Shown here: positions 22,843-34,429 of the stretch, piece by piece | Layout: every line of letters starts with the position of its first letter | Position numbering within the stretch: the stretch's first letter is position 1 | Assembly (NCBI GenBank): GCA_002633005.1 | Contig: NMRA01000302.1 | Span: forward strand, 401,848 to 465,847 | Length of the DNA stretch: 64,000 nt | Direction of reading: 5' to 3' | Source: Phoronis australis | Taxonomy: Eukaryota > Phoronida > Phoronidae | Made by a program: the position numbers and the translations under genes | The notes under the pieces: model-generated | Told to the model about the DNA's origin: nothing | Databases searched by the model: none | What the model saw: only the letters and a program-made list of their open reading frames with translations

Positions 22843-25800
22843 TTAGGCAGATTTCTTCTTTTCTTCCTTTCTGTAGTAGAGAACAGTCAACATCATAATC
22901 AGGGCCAGAGATGATGACAAGATCTGATTGGCCATCATGCTGTAGTCATTAATGACCAACAGATTAGTGGCAAAGCGACCTACAATTGAGAAAAAAATTA
23001 TGTCCAGAAGTTTTGCAATCCACGTGCAAATTTGCACAATTATATTTTAAAAACTGACAGTCCTGGGTTAAATAAACGGACAAGTCAGCCTTTATCCTAC
23101 TATTGAAACCCTGACACGAGTGTCCGAGTACCAGGTTGTACTGAAAACTCAGCATTTAATGATTCCGTTGTTCCGAATCTATTGTTGCCCAATGGAAATC
23201 TGACTATAACTATGCAACTGAGCTTCAAAATATTCCAGTCTTGGAAATAATTAATAAAATATGATCATATAATCACATAAAACTTAATGACTTACTCATA
23301 CTGGTGGAGAGCGTCATGCCCCATGTGACTGGGCTAACTTGCCCCGAATCCCCCGATTTGTAGATTGCATACCACTGGAAGGCTCGGCTAAATACCATCA
23401 CTGGACCTATGTTTCTCTACAAGTAGGAAAAGAATAATTCGCTTTTGAAATGAAAAGGCTTGCATATAACAAAGTACAAGTTAAGGGCACTTAATAGACC
23501 AGACCCTAACCAATCTTAGTAAAGTTTAAATCTTGAAATTATAAGTAATTAATAGAGAGATGGAAAAGTTGCAAATTTATACAAAAATTGTAGTTTTGAA
23601 ACTATCTTGGATTTCAATGACAGGCAAAATTGCTACCTCTAGGAAGGCTCACAAAAAAATCCATTTAACCATTTTCCATAGAAAATTCTTAATTTTGTAT
23701 GACACTAACAATGGACCTTGCCATTAAAAACACTTTTAAGATTGGTTATGTAGGACTTGTCGTCAAGTCTGTGAATTTAGTAAAATATCAAGAAAACTAC
23801 ATTATCTGAAAGTAGAAAGGCTATAGAATTCAATTTTTGACAATTACCAATCTGTTATTAACTGGGTCACGTGACCATGTCTTTTTTAGTAAAATTTAGC
23901 AAAAACGAAAGGTATATTGATAGCAAAACAATGGCATCAATCACACATAAAATGTTCATGGTGAGATATCAAAAAAACACATTTACACCTTTCTAAAATA
24001 TCATTTGTTGTTTTTGTTTGATGAAAATCATGAAAGTACTATTTTTGATAGCCCCTCGGGCAAAAGTGGAACATTTTAAAAACAATTTCTAAAAGAGTGC
24101 ATAAAGCATTTCATCAGAAAGTTTCAAATGAATCCAATTGGCCATTTCTGAGATATAGTGTTCCAAAGTTAGCCAAATTTGGCCATTTTTATAGGGTCCT
24201 TCATAACCATAAAAGAACTCTAAGATTCAATCAAAAGCTGAGAAAATTCAAACCGGTAGATAATTCTCACTCAACTTTTAACTTGTTCCCAGGAATAACA
24301 CTTCATTAAAGAAACAAAAGGGAACATACCACAATAAAGACCAATACCCAGTCTGGAGTGATTCCATTGAACACTGAAAAGAAAGCTGCAAGATATCTTT
24401 GACAGCGTTAAGGAGAAAAGGTGCTAATAACACAAATGAATCTTTCAGCACTGAACATTGCATTAGAGTGAGAGCCATGCTTTCCAACAGTCCCATTTAA
24501 GCGGGGCCGTCCCGCATTTTGAAGCTTTGTCTTGTGTCACACCACAATCAACATAAGAATGTCCCATTTGAAGAACTAAAAGGTCATTAGTACTTCACAC
24601 CACGTCCTTAAATGGCTTGTCATGTTAAGTTAGTGCCAGTCACCAAGACAGTAGGCTGTTAAGGGAATTTCTGGTGATTCACCGTATCTAATTCAATTCA
24701 AAGGATAAGAATGCGATGGCATTGTTTTGAAATGGCAAATATACTCCTATGGAGAAAACTGTTATTTTTGACCCCAAAACATCATGGTCTATTGATCCCA
24801 AAACATCATGGTCTATTGACCCCAAAACATCATGGTCTATTGACCCCAAAACGTCATGGTCTATTGACCCCAAAACATCATGGTCTATTGAACTTCAGCA
24901 AAGAACCCCATACCCGGGATCTGCTTCCTGAAAAGTATATTAAGATAAGTTTGCGCTAACGCTATCACTTCAAAACCGCTGAATAAAGGTTTAGCCAGGT
25001 ACATGCATCACATTTTAAAAACAATTTATAGAAATTACCTCGGTAACCGCAGTAACACAGTTACATGTAGATTCTCATGCTCATGTAAGATTTAATTATT
25101 TTTCAAGTGTGAAACGTAAGACCAAATTTCTGACTTAAGTCTTAAGTACCTTTCATGAAACAGACCTTTGCTTTTTAGTTTTTGGTTACCGCAAAACAAG
25201 AGTACCGGTATATGTGATTGCATGTGTGCGCATCTTTAAATAGAAATTGAAAAGAGCTTAGCCAGAGAAATTCTCACAGTATAGATTCTTTAACTATTGA
25301 AATTGTAAAACCCATTTACAAATCTGAAAGGATACATCGGTATTGCCACTGCTAACTTTAAGTTGAAGAGGTTTTGATGATACACTATAAGGGTCAGGAG
25401 AATCACATCTGGAAATATAAAAGACGGTAAAGTCACAAACAGTAAATCAACAAAGCAAAGTTGAAATAACCGGTCATTCAAAAATGGTGTCAAGTTGAAT
25501 GAGCTATAATTATCATAATTAATTCATTCCAAAGTAATCTATGTCAGTTTTTGGGCACAAGATTTATTAATCCAAAGGAAACAAGCAAATTATTGCCAAT
25601 GAGATTTATGATCAAGATTATTGCCAATGAGATTTATGATCAAGAATGTGTAAAGGTCAGATGTTTCACTTTTAAAAGCTCCAGTAAACACTGATCAGAT
25701 GCTTCACTGAAGTTTAAAGTAAAACATATGACCTTTGCAGTTACGATATAGTACATATTCGCACATGAATGTAGTAGTCAAGAGTTAGGAAAGATGCTTC

Positions 25801-27866
25801 TTTTGTTTGACATCAACTTTAAAATTATACAAAATTTCACTTTCATTTTTGCCACATCCACACATAATGTTGTTTATAATGTCCGTTATGAAAAATATTG
25901 TAGTTAAGCCCAGACATTGCCAGAAAACACTATACCTGGGAATAATGTCATCACAATGTTTGTCAGGTGATTTTCCTAAAACTGTTCATATGACTACATA
26001 CATTCGAAATAAGAGTGCCAAGGTCAAGGTCAAGATGGTAGTATTCTGTACTTGAGTAGAGTTTAATAAAGTTCAACAATATTTACCTTGCAGGCATAAA
26101 AAGACATACTCCAAGTACGTTCCCAGAGGGTGGCCTTTTGCGGCCTGGTATAAGAGACAACATGAATAGCTGGAAAATTTTAAAATTGAATATGATCAAG
26201 CAATAGCCATGAATCATTATGCCTAGTGAGTGGAAAATTTTAGCATTATGGCACAAGTCAGTTATAAACAGATTTTCCAGAGATGTTGTAGCTTTTAAAG
26301 TCACGCACAACAAAAATTAGGTTATTGAATTGCTATAACATCAAAATATGTAAATCCGTAATACGGCTAATTAAGGCCCCATGTATTGTTTTTTTTTTCA
26401 TTTCAGGATCATGTCATTGGCATTAGATTCTGGAACTATGGTTTCAGTCATTTTCTTCCAACTTTCCAACTTGGAACTTCTAACCACGTTCGACATTGCA
26501 AACCATTTTTACTGTTTAAAGCATCATAATTAAAAATCTTCAGAAGTGTCATTATCTTTGTTGCAAATACGTGAGACACTTAGTATTCAGATGCATAACA
26601 AAAGTACTTCTTTTGATAGTTCCGTAATTCTTCAGGTATTCACCACTTACGAGGATCGTTTTAATTAGAAAAACATAAAATGGGCCAGTTGACCCACAGG
26701 GCCTCAAAGCTTTGAGTTAATTTTTAAGCGCTATTGATGACAGTATCCAGTATTTTTGTTCCTTTAATACAAATGTGTAATTTCTACCTCAGCGCCCACA
26801 GGGCCAAGTTGAGCGACCACAGTGCAAGCTAATGATGAGGAGAGTGGCCCTAAAATTACTTCCACACATATTATGGTTGAAAGGTATTTTTGAAATACCA
26901 TAGAACAAAAAAAGCATGAAATTGTGGATCAGATCATTGTCTCAATGGCTAATATTAGTGAACAGTTGTCATAGTACATCATTGTTGGGAATATCGCAAA
27001 AATTTGTAGAAGGGTCTCCTTGGCAAAGTGGCAATTTTGGCATTTATTTTTGTTGAAAATTAACTGAGGAATGAGAAAACTTGTTGACAGTACCAGTTAA
27101 ACTAATATAAAATTATAATTCCCCCACCTTCTATTTCTAAACATGAACTGATGACAGCAATTTTGACTAGTTCTGTATTTTCTTAAGTCGCAAAATTCAT
27201 GAATAAATAGAAAGAAGTGATGATGCATCCAAAATGACCCCCAAGGGGCTTCTTGTGTCTGGGCTTTAAGTTTCAGTCTCAGAAATGTAGGCCTACTGCT
27301 TACCATTGTGTCGAGTTAGGTGTGGGCCTAAAAAGCACTTTCAGCTTGATAACTTGAGGTATTTTAAGAAGAAAAAAAGTCCTACGAGTCATTTACAATT
27401 ACGCAAAGATCAACAACTGAACAATCGGTTGTGTACATTTTTAAATGTACTCACTTAACGTCCCTGTTTGCAACTTAAAAGTTGCAAACAGGGACGTTAA
27501 GTGAGTTGTACCACAGGTGTCCCCAGCTTCTGATCGTCCGCCAATACATTATATAATACTACAAGGTAGTATTACATAGTGTGTTGGGGATGATCAGAAG
27601 CTGAGGACACCTATGAGTTGTACCATGATAGACTATGCATCTGTGCGGAAGCTGAGTGAAAAACGCAACGGCTCGATTGACTCGCCCGACCGGCGACTGG
27701 TACAAACTTACGCGTAAAACTCTAGTAACACACTAGAAAAACTCAAACTCTTTGCACTCGAAGTCATCAATATGTTGTACATCTGAGGACACTTTAACAC
27801 TAAGCAAACAACGATAACATAACTGTTGAGAACGTTCACAACATCTTGTTCTGAAACTGAACCCAT
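22843..27866 (-). CDS. SLC66A3: SLC66A3/PQLC3-like PQ-loop membrane protein, copy 2; exon-3 donor altered
   Basis: Exons homologous to copy 1 (minus): 27712-27866, 26087-26169, 25322-25408, 24330-24373, 23296-23416, 22843-22979, with the same lengths (155, 83, 87, 44, 121, 137). No stop or frameshift is seen inside any exon; changes include KCPQMYNIL for KGPQIYNIL, DVILL for GAILL and SA for SS at the end. The exception is the exon-3 donor: copy 1 has CAGAT|GTGAAA, copy 2 has CAGATTTGTAAAT, where the GT lies two bases later. Using it shifts exon 4 out of frame to an early stop, but joins exon 5 in frame if exon 4 is skipped. It could be a recent pseudogene or a paralogue with a shortened product lacking about 15 residues of a membrane region. 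Confidence 0.7.
24772..24891. repeat. 24-bp minisatellite, 5 copies
   Basis: Five direct 24-bp units (CCCCAAAACATCATGGTC plus TATTGA), nearly perfect. The unit is a multiple of three, so both strands stay open through it (8-residue repeat SWSIDPKT or GSIDHDVL); this is a by-product, not evidence of a gene. It lies in an intron of SLC66A3 copy 2 and is absent from copy 1. Confidence 0.95.
27449..27506. repeat. Perfect 28-bp palindrome, 2-base loop
   Basis: Left arm 27449-27476 and right arm 27479-27506 are exact reverse complements, separated only by AA (arm contains CACTTAACGTCCCTGTTTGC). It sits upstream of SLC66A3 copy 2 exon 2, within intron 1. Confidence 0.95.
27502..27625. mobile_element. 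Foldback/MITE-like hairpin flanked by a direct repeat
   Basis: Arms of about 50 bp (left from 27513, AGGTGTCCCCAGCTTCTGATC; right to about 27614) form an imperfect hairpin around ACAAGG. It is bounded by TGAGTTGTACCA at 27503-27514 and TGAGTTGTACCA at 27615-27626, which looks like a target-site duplication. It immediately follows the perfect palindrome at 27449. Confidence 0.75.
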
Positions 27867-28364
27867 CTTCACAGATCTTAGCAGCTAACCTTTGACCCGG
27901 AAGATTTTGTTTACAGCGAACCTAGTGGCGCACATTGACGTTTCAAAACAGCCGCCGTTCGGTCAGTGCGTAAATATCTTTAGGCCGCGCGCGAGTCCAT
28001 ATGTCTGCCATTTTAATAAATGCGTCCGTACTTGAATTAAAGCCGTTTTTTTGGTGCCTCATTTTGCCTAATGGGTTTTGCATACATTTATTTACAAGTG
28101 ATTTTTTTTCGTCCCAAAAAAACTAATTGGCTTATAACAGTGGCGGATCTAGGATATCACAAGGGGGGACCCAACATTTTGTCCAGCTGTAAGCATTTGC
28201 GCAAACTGAACCACGATTGTAGATGCGCATAGCACCGAATGGGGGGAGGTCGGGAGGAAATTTTTCTGTTTTTACCTCTAAAAATCAAGCATTTTCCTTG
28301 ATTCCTGAAGTATTATCTAAGAAAAAAAGGCAAAATAAAAACACGAAGAATGTGTCAAACGGGA

Positions 28365-28444
28365 AAAACTGAAAAGTACCAAAGACTCGAACTCACGACC
28401 TGGCGGAAAGAGCGCGCGTGCGTTACCACTACACCACCACGATC
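28365..28444 (-). repeat. tRNA-like sequence (pol III A and B boxes), degenerate
   Basis: On the minus strand TGGTGTAGTGGTAACGC matches an A box region and GAGTTCGAGTC matches a B box, spaced as in a tRNA. The T stem (GTGAG against CTTTG) and acceptor do not pair well, so a functional tRNA is unlikely; it is better read as a tRNA-derived repeat inside the TIR element. Confidence 0.55.
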
Positions 28445-28524
28445 TAACTACTACTCAGTTGCTAAAAGACCTACTTGTTTATGGTCCACAGCGTTTGCGA
28501 GCGAAACCTACTTCTTTTGTAATG

Positions 28525-28525
28525 N
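28525..28525. other. Single-N assembly gap
   Basis: Isolated N inside the TIR element, AATGNTAAATCC. No duplicated flanks are seen. Confidence 0.9.
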
Positions 28526-29188
28526 TAAATCCGCCTATGTATGAATCCAACTGTCAGCCAACTAGACTACTTAAATGCCTGTACATTTACATGTATACGC
28601 AATGAGTTGTATTGATTTATCTTGTTTTTGGTGTGTGTCCCACAAAGGCGAGAATCTCATTATCTTCTGCAACGGGTTTCTCTGTTTTCACCCGCCTTCT
28701 ATGAAACCTTTTCTTTGCCTTTATATTGGGTCTGTTGTTGTTTTTTGTCCGGGGTACCTCAAGCATATCGGCCAAAAATGCAGGCTTCAGCAAATAGGAA
28801 ACAATAGCCTCCAGCCTACTGAATTATCACTCAACACAGTGAGAAAATAAGTAATGCATTTCTCTAAGCGCTTCAGAAAATTTGTTTTAATTTTCTAAGA
28901 ACATGCCTGTAATCAAACATCTTCTTCAATGGCCAGACTGGCTGACAAAAAAACAGTTTACTTACCACCAGGCATGTAAACGGATACTTATTTCTAAGGC
29001 CAATTCCAAGAAGGAACGTTTACACACAATAAGCACCTGGCATTGTGCTCTGGGAGCTTTACAAATTGGCGTTGTGAGTACAAGTTGACATGGAAGCTTT
29101 GTTTTGATGCCCCCCCCCCTCACCGTGCATTCGTAGGTGTACTTTTAAATCTAAAAATTCCCTGTGTTTAAAGCTCCACATTTTTGCA

Positions 29189-29821
29189 GTATGCCATTAA
29201 CGCTGGTGACAAAAGAATTTGTGAAATTTGTAGTTCATGTAGTTAATGATAAAAAACAGTGTCTTGGGCTTTTCACTTAGGTATAGGAATGTTTAAACTA
29301 GGGGGGTCACATCAGACAAAAGAATACAGTGAATAGGTCACAATTATCAGCAAAAACAAGCCTTTTTAAATAAAAAAATAATAGTAACTCGGCGCGTTTC
29401 ACGAACCTTGCTGGAAAACAATTACCAAGGTAATATAACACCACAGGCGCTCGAATTTGCCGATGACTCATAACCATATATTTTAACATATACATTTAAG
29501 AAACNGTATGCCATTAACGCTGGTGACAAAAGAATTTGTGAAATTTGTAGTTCATGTAGTTAATGATAAAAAACAGTGTCTTGGGCTTTTCACTTACGTA
29601 TAGGAATGTTTAAACTAGGAGGGTCACATCAGACAAAAGAATACAGTGAATAGGTCACAATTATCAGCAAAAACAAGCCTTTTTAAATAAAAAAATAATA
29701 GTAACTCGGCGCGTTTCACGAACCTTGCTGGAAAACAATTACCAAGGTAATATAACACCACAGGCGCTCGAATTTGCCGATGACTCATAACCATATATTT
29801 TAACATATACATTTAAGAAAC
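29189..29821. repeat. Direct 316-bp duplication around a single N (29505)
   Basis: 29189-29504 and 29506-29821 are the same sequence with about two base differences (CACTTAGG versus CACTTACG; AGGGGGG versus AGGAGGG). The first copy stops and the second starts exactly at the N. This is what an unmerged contig overlap looks like, not a biological tandem repeat. The 62-residue ORFs in both copies are chance ORFs. Confidence 0.9.
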
Positions 29822-30780
29822 ATCGTGACTGATGTCAGTGGTGGTCGAGGAGCAGACAAACTCAAGCGTCCGTGTATAACACGGCCTGAAATAGGGGGCT
29901 ATGCTCTGGACTAAAACTCTAATTGTTTGGTTTCTAAAATTTAATTCCTCGTGTAAAAGTATTCAGTGTCGTTTTATCAGAAAAAAATACAATAAAATTA
30001 GGCAAAATAAATGCATTAGGTTCCATTTCTCTGGTACCCATTTTTAGTAACTCTTTGAACCGTGATTCTGAAAAATAAAGATGAAGGTTAATATTTGGAT
30101 TAAGTCTCTATTTGGAAGCCGCTGTCGTCATAACTAAATTCTTTTACGAACGTTAGGGAGTGCTCATCAGATTATGAAGCAATATTTAAAATTTTCACCT
30201 CATATAATAGTAAATTCATTGTATCTGAATCACTGTGCAATCCACACAAGATGCTTGATGTTTCATTATTTTTTATAATTTTCTCTGTATTTTAGTCAAA
30301 TTTGTAACTTGCTTCAAGGCCACATAATATTCATTTTTAGTCTCAGTAAAGCCCCTTAAGGAGATGCACGTCAAGGGATATTTAGAACCCTGGCATAGTC
30401 TAGTTTGGCATTTTTGGTGAAGGCAAGTTCGACCCGTGCCTGAGCTTATAATTATGTACAATTTTGCATAAGAAACTTTTTATTGGCGACAGTGTTTGGT
30501 CTTTTGGAAACTTCGATTATACTGCCGTGTTCATTTTCTCATGGTGGAATTCTTAAATGTCCCAATTGTCTTCCTTTATATGTTTAGTCCGAGATATGTT
30601 AGCGCATGCCGGTGATTCAACATTTTGGTTTCAGATATTAGCAACGTCACCTTACAGTCTGATTTGGTCAGTGTTGGTCGGCAGGTGTCGCGGCAATAAA
30701 ACTATTGTGAGTACAAGTAAAACTATACGCGTGTGTCGCCTCTAAACAAAAACATCACAGACACGATTTAAAACTAGATT
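29822..30780. other. Intergenic, nothing recognised
   Basis: AT-rich sequence without supported coding or repeat features. Confidence 0.4.
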
Positions 30781-31430
30781 TAAAATTTGAGAAAATTTCT
30801 TTGGAACGTGCAAATTTTGAGAAATTCTTGGGTGTTAAGATTGACACTACATTATCACGGAATGGCAATGTTTCTGAGCTGGGCTCGATAGAGTCTTGGA
30901 CTTTCAGTGAAGATGTGTTAGCTCCTACCTTCTACGAGAGAACAAATTCAGGTATTTTAGTTGCTGTGTGTTACCCCTACTTTTGTATTGTTCTACTGTA
31001 TGGTCTGATTGCCGTACCAATTTTATAAATAAGCTTAAAACCATGCAAAAATAGGCTTCTGCAGAATCATTCTGGGTGTCCCCTGTTACACTCCTTTCAG
31101 TCAGGTGTTCACTGAATTAAACTGGATAATCGTTGATAAATTTTATGAATTTAAACGGTTGTGTATGGTTTTTGGTTGTTACTGCGGTGATGCACTGGAA
31201 TACCTGACCAGAAATATTGTGCCAGTTTGCTCCACACATGAATTGAGCAAATACTCGTTTTGCCTCACAATATAACCTTCTGGTACTTAGACTCGTGACT
31301 GATTTTCCTGCAAGGCATTTTTTTGTTTTGGCCATTAGCGCGTGGAATGATCTCACTGATCACGCTAAACACGTAACTATGTTTAACCATTTTAAGAAAA
31401 GCTTGTACAGCAACCTGCGAGCGAACGTCG
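30781..31430 (+). mobile_element. Decayed non-LTR retrotransposon (LINE) C-terminal relic
   Basis: Fragments resemble the region after the reverse-transcriptase core of LINEs: FEKFLGVKIDTTLS (near 30820), YPYFCIVLLYGL (near 30975), ELSKYSFCL (near 31240) and FFVLAISAWNDLTDH with FKKSLYSNL (31320-31420), in the usual order. They lie in different frames with stops between, so the element is dead. The clade cannot be fixed by eye (CR1/L2-like is possible). 5' and 3' limits are approximate. Confidence 0.6.
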
Positions 31431-32423
31431 TATGGAGGTCGCAAGGTATTGCGATATTCATGACACCCGTCGCATTGTTTTCGCATTTGGGACACTATAC
31501 AATTGTTTTCCTTTGTTGCGTCTTTGTTGGAAACAACAAAATAGGTCGCACGGATATCGTACCTTGGGCGCACCTTACTACCGATAAATGCTTGCATTAT
31601 CTTTTTTACAACAAAGAAAAACAAGTGAACAATGGATACGCGATCTCTGTGCGACCACATTTTGACCTAGTTTCCCATGGGTAATTATCTCGCGGCAACA
31701 CAACAATTATTTGTGCATTGCTTTCTTCTATTTATTTGGAAAGATTATACTTAATTATACATAATTTTTTAAACTTATTAGTTTCATTCTCATGCAAAAT
31801 TTCCTGCTCTGCCATTATCAAATTAATCGTAATTTGTTACCATTGTATCTTCATGTCCCTTTCATTGTTTATACCATTATTCATTACCACGTTTGTTTAT
31901 GTATTTTTGTGAGAACCATCTGGAAGATGAGATTTATTCGCTTAATAAATATTGCTTAAAAAGGCTACGGGAAATCACGCAAAACACACGCATGCTCTAT
32001 GAACCTGTAACGATGACAAAACTAGTCATGATAACACAGCCGCGGTGTTTGTGTAAGTATAAAACGTCAGACGACAAATAGTCAACTCTTTTCAAAAACC
32101 CTTTGTGTTTATGATTCCTTAGCTGGTGTATCTCATTGCCTAACTTGCCCTGGATTAGGAGGATCAATCGACTCTTGGATGGTTTGGCGAATCGTGAATT
32201 ACTATAAGAAGGATAAAGGTACTATACTCTTAAATTTGAGTTATAGACAGACCCATTTACAAGTACGAGCCCCTCGAAAAATTGTATTAAACTACTTAGT
32301 TGGGTCGTTACACTTTCTACTCAAAAAGATATTGACTGTCTTAAGCAGAAACAACGTTAAGCCATCCAACTGCTGCTCCGTTCTCTCATGGACACGTTAT
32401 CACTGACCAAAAGGCGCAAACCC
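31431..32423. other. Intergenic, nothing recognised
   Basis: AT-rich, no supported genes. The first part could include 3' UTR of the LINE relic. Confidence 0.35.
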
Positions 32424-32588
32424 TTAGTAAGTCCAGTGGCGGATTTAGAGGGGGGTCATCCCCCCCCTAAACTTCTCCCAGATTCTATTTGGCAGTTCGC
32501 GGTTGCGAATGTCTGACGGGCAAAATCCTGGCTAATACTCTGCCCTGCCCCCCCCCCCTCAACTCAAAATCCTCGATCCGCCCCTGAA
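32424..32588 (+). mobile_element. Short TIR element (MITE-like), orientation A
   Basis: Begins AGTGGCGGATTTAGAGG and ends GATCCGCCCCTGA, an inverted pair. The middle carries AAAATCCTGGCTAATACTCT next to a long C run. A related copy in inverted orientation lies at 34322-34429. Confidence 0.75.
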
Positions 32589-34321
32589 GTCTGTCGCCTC
32601 ACGAAGTTTAGGTATCGCTGACCATACGTCATCAAGACTAGACGAACGGAATAGCTTGGAAAAGCCAGCATGGCAATTTTTTTCAAACGTTTTCAACAAA
32701 CTCTTGCAAACAGTCTTTTTCCAGGACCCTAACCTAAAGACTAATCTCTCCAATCGCAATCAGATAAGAGCTCATTCAGCAGTTTTTTAAAACCAAGACT
32801 GCAGCTTTCAGTACGTGTCGGAAGGTTATCAGCACACATTCTTTATTTTATGGCGTGATGGTATCCAGCTTTGTCCATCTAGGCAAGTGGTGAATCGTCT
32901 CTTATTCACTGATCGTTTAGACAGAACGTCAACACAGAACACGCCATTAGTCTTCGTTGAGTGTTCCGATATCCCAATACAAATGACGTCCTTCTCCGTG
33001 ACTTTCTAGGCGTTGATGTGTCCCGGACGACTTCGTGAATAGCAGCATAATACCAGAACAAAACACGGCATTATGGCTACTATTCCCGAAATAAAACCAA
33101 GACAAGTTTGACTCTTACTTGGCCCGGTCGCCGGTGAAATGGCATGCGTTAGTCGTGCGCTTCAATCGCCCAAATGGTCAGTGCCGCAAGAGCTAACAGT
33201 CTGTAAACGAGTGCATCTAAAATAAACAAAATCCCAATAGCATTGAAGATAGCATAACAGCATCATATTTTTAGCAAAGCCGTAATCCTTTTGTTTGCAG
33301 TTCCTGACAAGCTTAATTCCATTCTTTCATCGACGCTAGCATTTTAGTAGAATTTCATTAGATACGATTCGTTAGTTAAAATCACGCAATTTGCTCACTT
33401 GATTTATCCATGTGATCCTCGCTGACCTCAGTGACAAAATGACATAGTATCTTGCAATCCATGTTGCAGTTTTGTACAAAAACAATTTCCGCAATTTCAA
33501 CCTACGATTTACAATAAACTAAAAATACGAAATAAACGTGGCTTTAAGTGGAGGATGGGCCACGCTATCTCAATTACATATTTAGACGACCTACATACGC
33601 AGGTCTGCTGGCATTATTTTTGTTCCATATAAGTCCTATTGGAAAATATACGAGTCTGATTTCCTTTTATTGGGTAGTCAAGTGTTGGGTTGCAAAAGTG
33701 AGCTATTGATTCTGAGCACCGGCCGTGTGCAGGTGATGGGTTTGCAAATATCATCATATTCAATGTGCCATTAAGGTTTCTATACACTTGTTCTAATAAC
33801 AATGCATGCGCACAATATAGGAGGCTGTGGCTGACAAGCCATGGACTCCAATCTATGCAAACTGTTTGATGATGTTTTTGGGGTTTAGAAAAGAAAAAGC
33901 AACGTATCCAATTCTCAATTTTCTACGATTGTCTGTGTCAGAAATAATGGTACACGTTAAAGCAAATCATCTGATGCTAGAACTTTTTTAGAGAACTTAC
34001 GAAAAGCGAGGGAATTTAGTCTTATATTCGTTTCACTGCCCAAGCTTGCCGAACATGGACTGCAGCTCTCTGTTCCTACAGTCACAGGAGTCTACCTGGT
34101 ACCATATGCTTTAATTTTCATTGTCTGAAAATAACAGGTGAAGACTCGGGAAAAGCATTTGTGCGTAAGACTATCGACTTTCGTCACACAATAAGTTACG
34201 AAAACAGAATTCTATAGGTAATTGCCTACACAATTTTTAAAGGCAATAATCACACGTGGTTGAAGCATTAGAAAAAAATACTGGCGTCTCACCATCGGCA
34301 CAAAAACGATACTCTAAAAAG

Positions 34322-34429
34322 CAGGAGCAGATTCAAGATTTTTAGTTAGGGGGGGGCAGGGCAGAGTATTAGCCAGGATTTTGACCTCAGACATTCGCCC
34401 CTTGGCCCCTCTCTAAATCCGCCACTGAG
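34322..34429 (-). mobile_element. Short TIR element (MITE-like), orientation B
   Basis: Read on the minus strand it repeats the order of 32424-32588: AGTGGCGGATTTAGAGAGG, GAATGTCTGA, AAAATCCTGGCTAATACTCT, then a C run. It lacks about 40 internal bases of the other copy. Confidence 0.75.

Larger units (their letters stand above)
28135..28545. mobile_element. TIR element with tRNA-like insert, copy 2 only
   Basis: Begins CAGTGGCGGATCTAGG and ends AAATCCGCCTATG, the inverted-type ends seen in other short elements of this window (32424, 34322, 36692). Copy 1 at the matching place (near 19240) runs directly from CACTAAT to CCAACTG, so this is an insertion after the duplication. An N lies at 28525 near the right end. 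Borders are approximate and no transposase is seen. Confidence 0.65.
21685..29110. repeat. Tandem segmental duplication, copy 2
   Basis: Collinear with 9675-21240, separated from it by about 440 bp. It lacks both mariner-like elements and the 13551-13977 TIR element. It has its own insertions: the 24-bp minisatellite at 24772, the nested palindromes near 27450-27625 and the TIR element at 28135-28545. Divergence from copy 1 is visible in introns and also in exons, so this is a real old duplication rather than two haplotypes. Confidence 0.85.

Noticed and set aside
24688-24959. Repeat proteins on both strands (SWSIDPKT, GSIDHDVL)
   Set aside because: By-product of a 24-bp minisatellite whose unit length is a multiple of three; intronic.
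28365-28444. Functional tRNA gene on the minus strand
   Set aside because: A and B boxes are present but T-stem and acceptor pairing are poor.
9675-29110. The SLC66A3 duplication as another unmerged-haplotype artefact
   Set aside because: The copies differ in many exon and intron positions and carry different insertions, and no N separates them at the copy boundary; divergence is far larger than at the three N-linked repeats.
29307-29812. Two identical 62-residue minus-strand ORFs as a duplicated small gene
   Set aside because: Both lie in the N-linked 316-bp contig overlap and have no recognisable motif.
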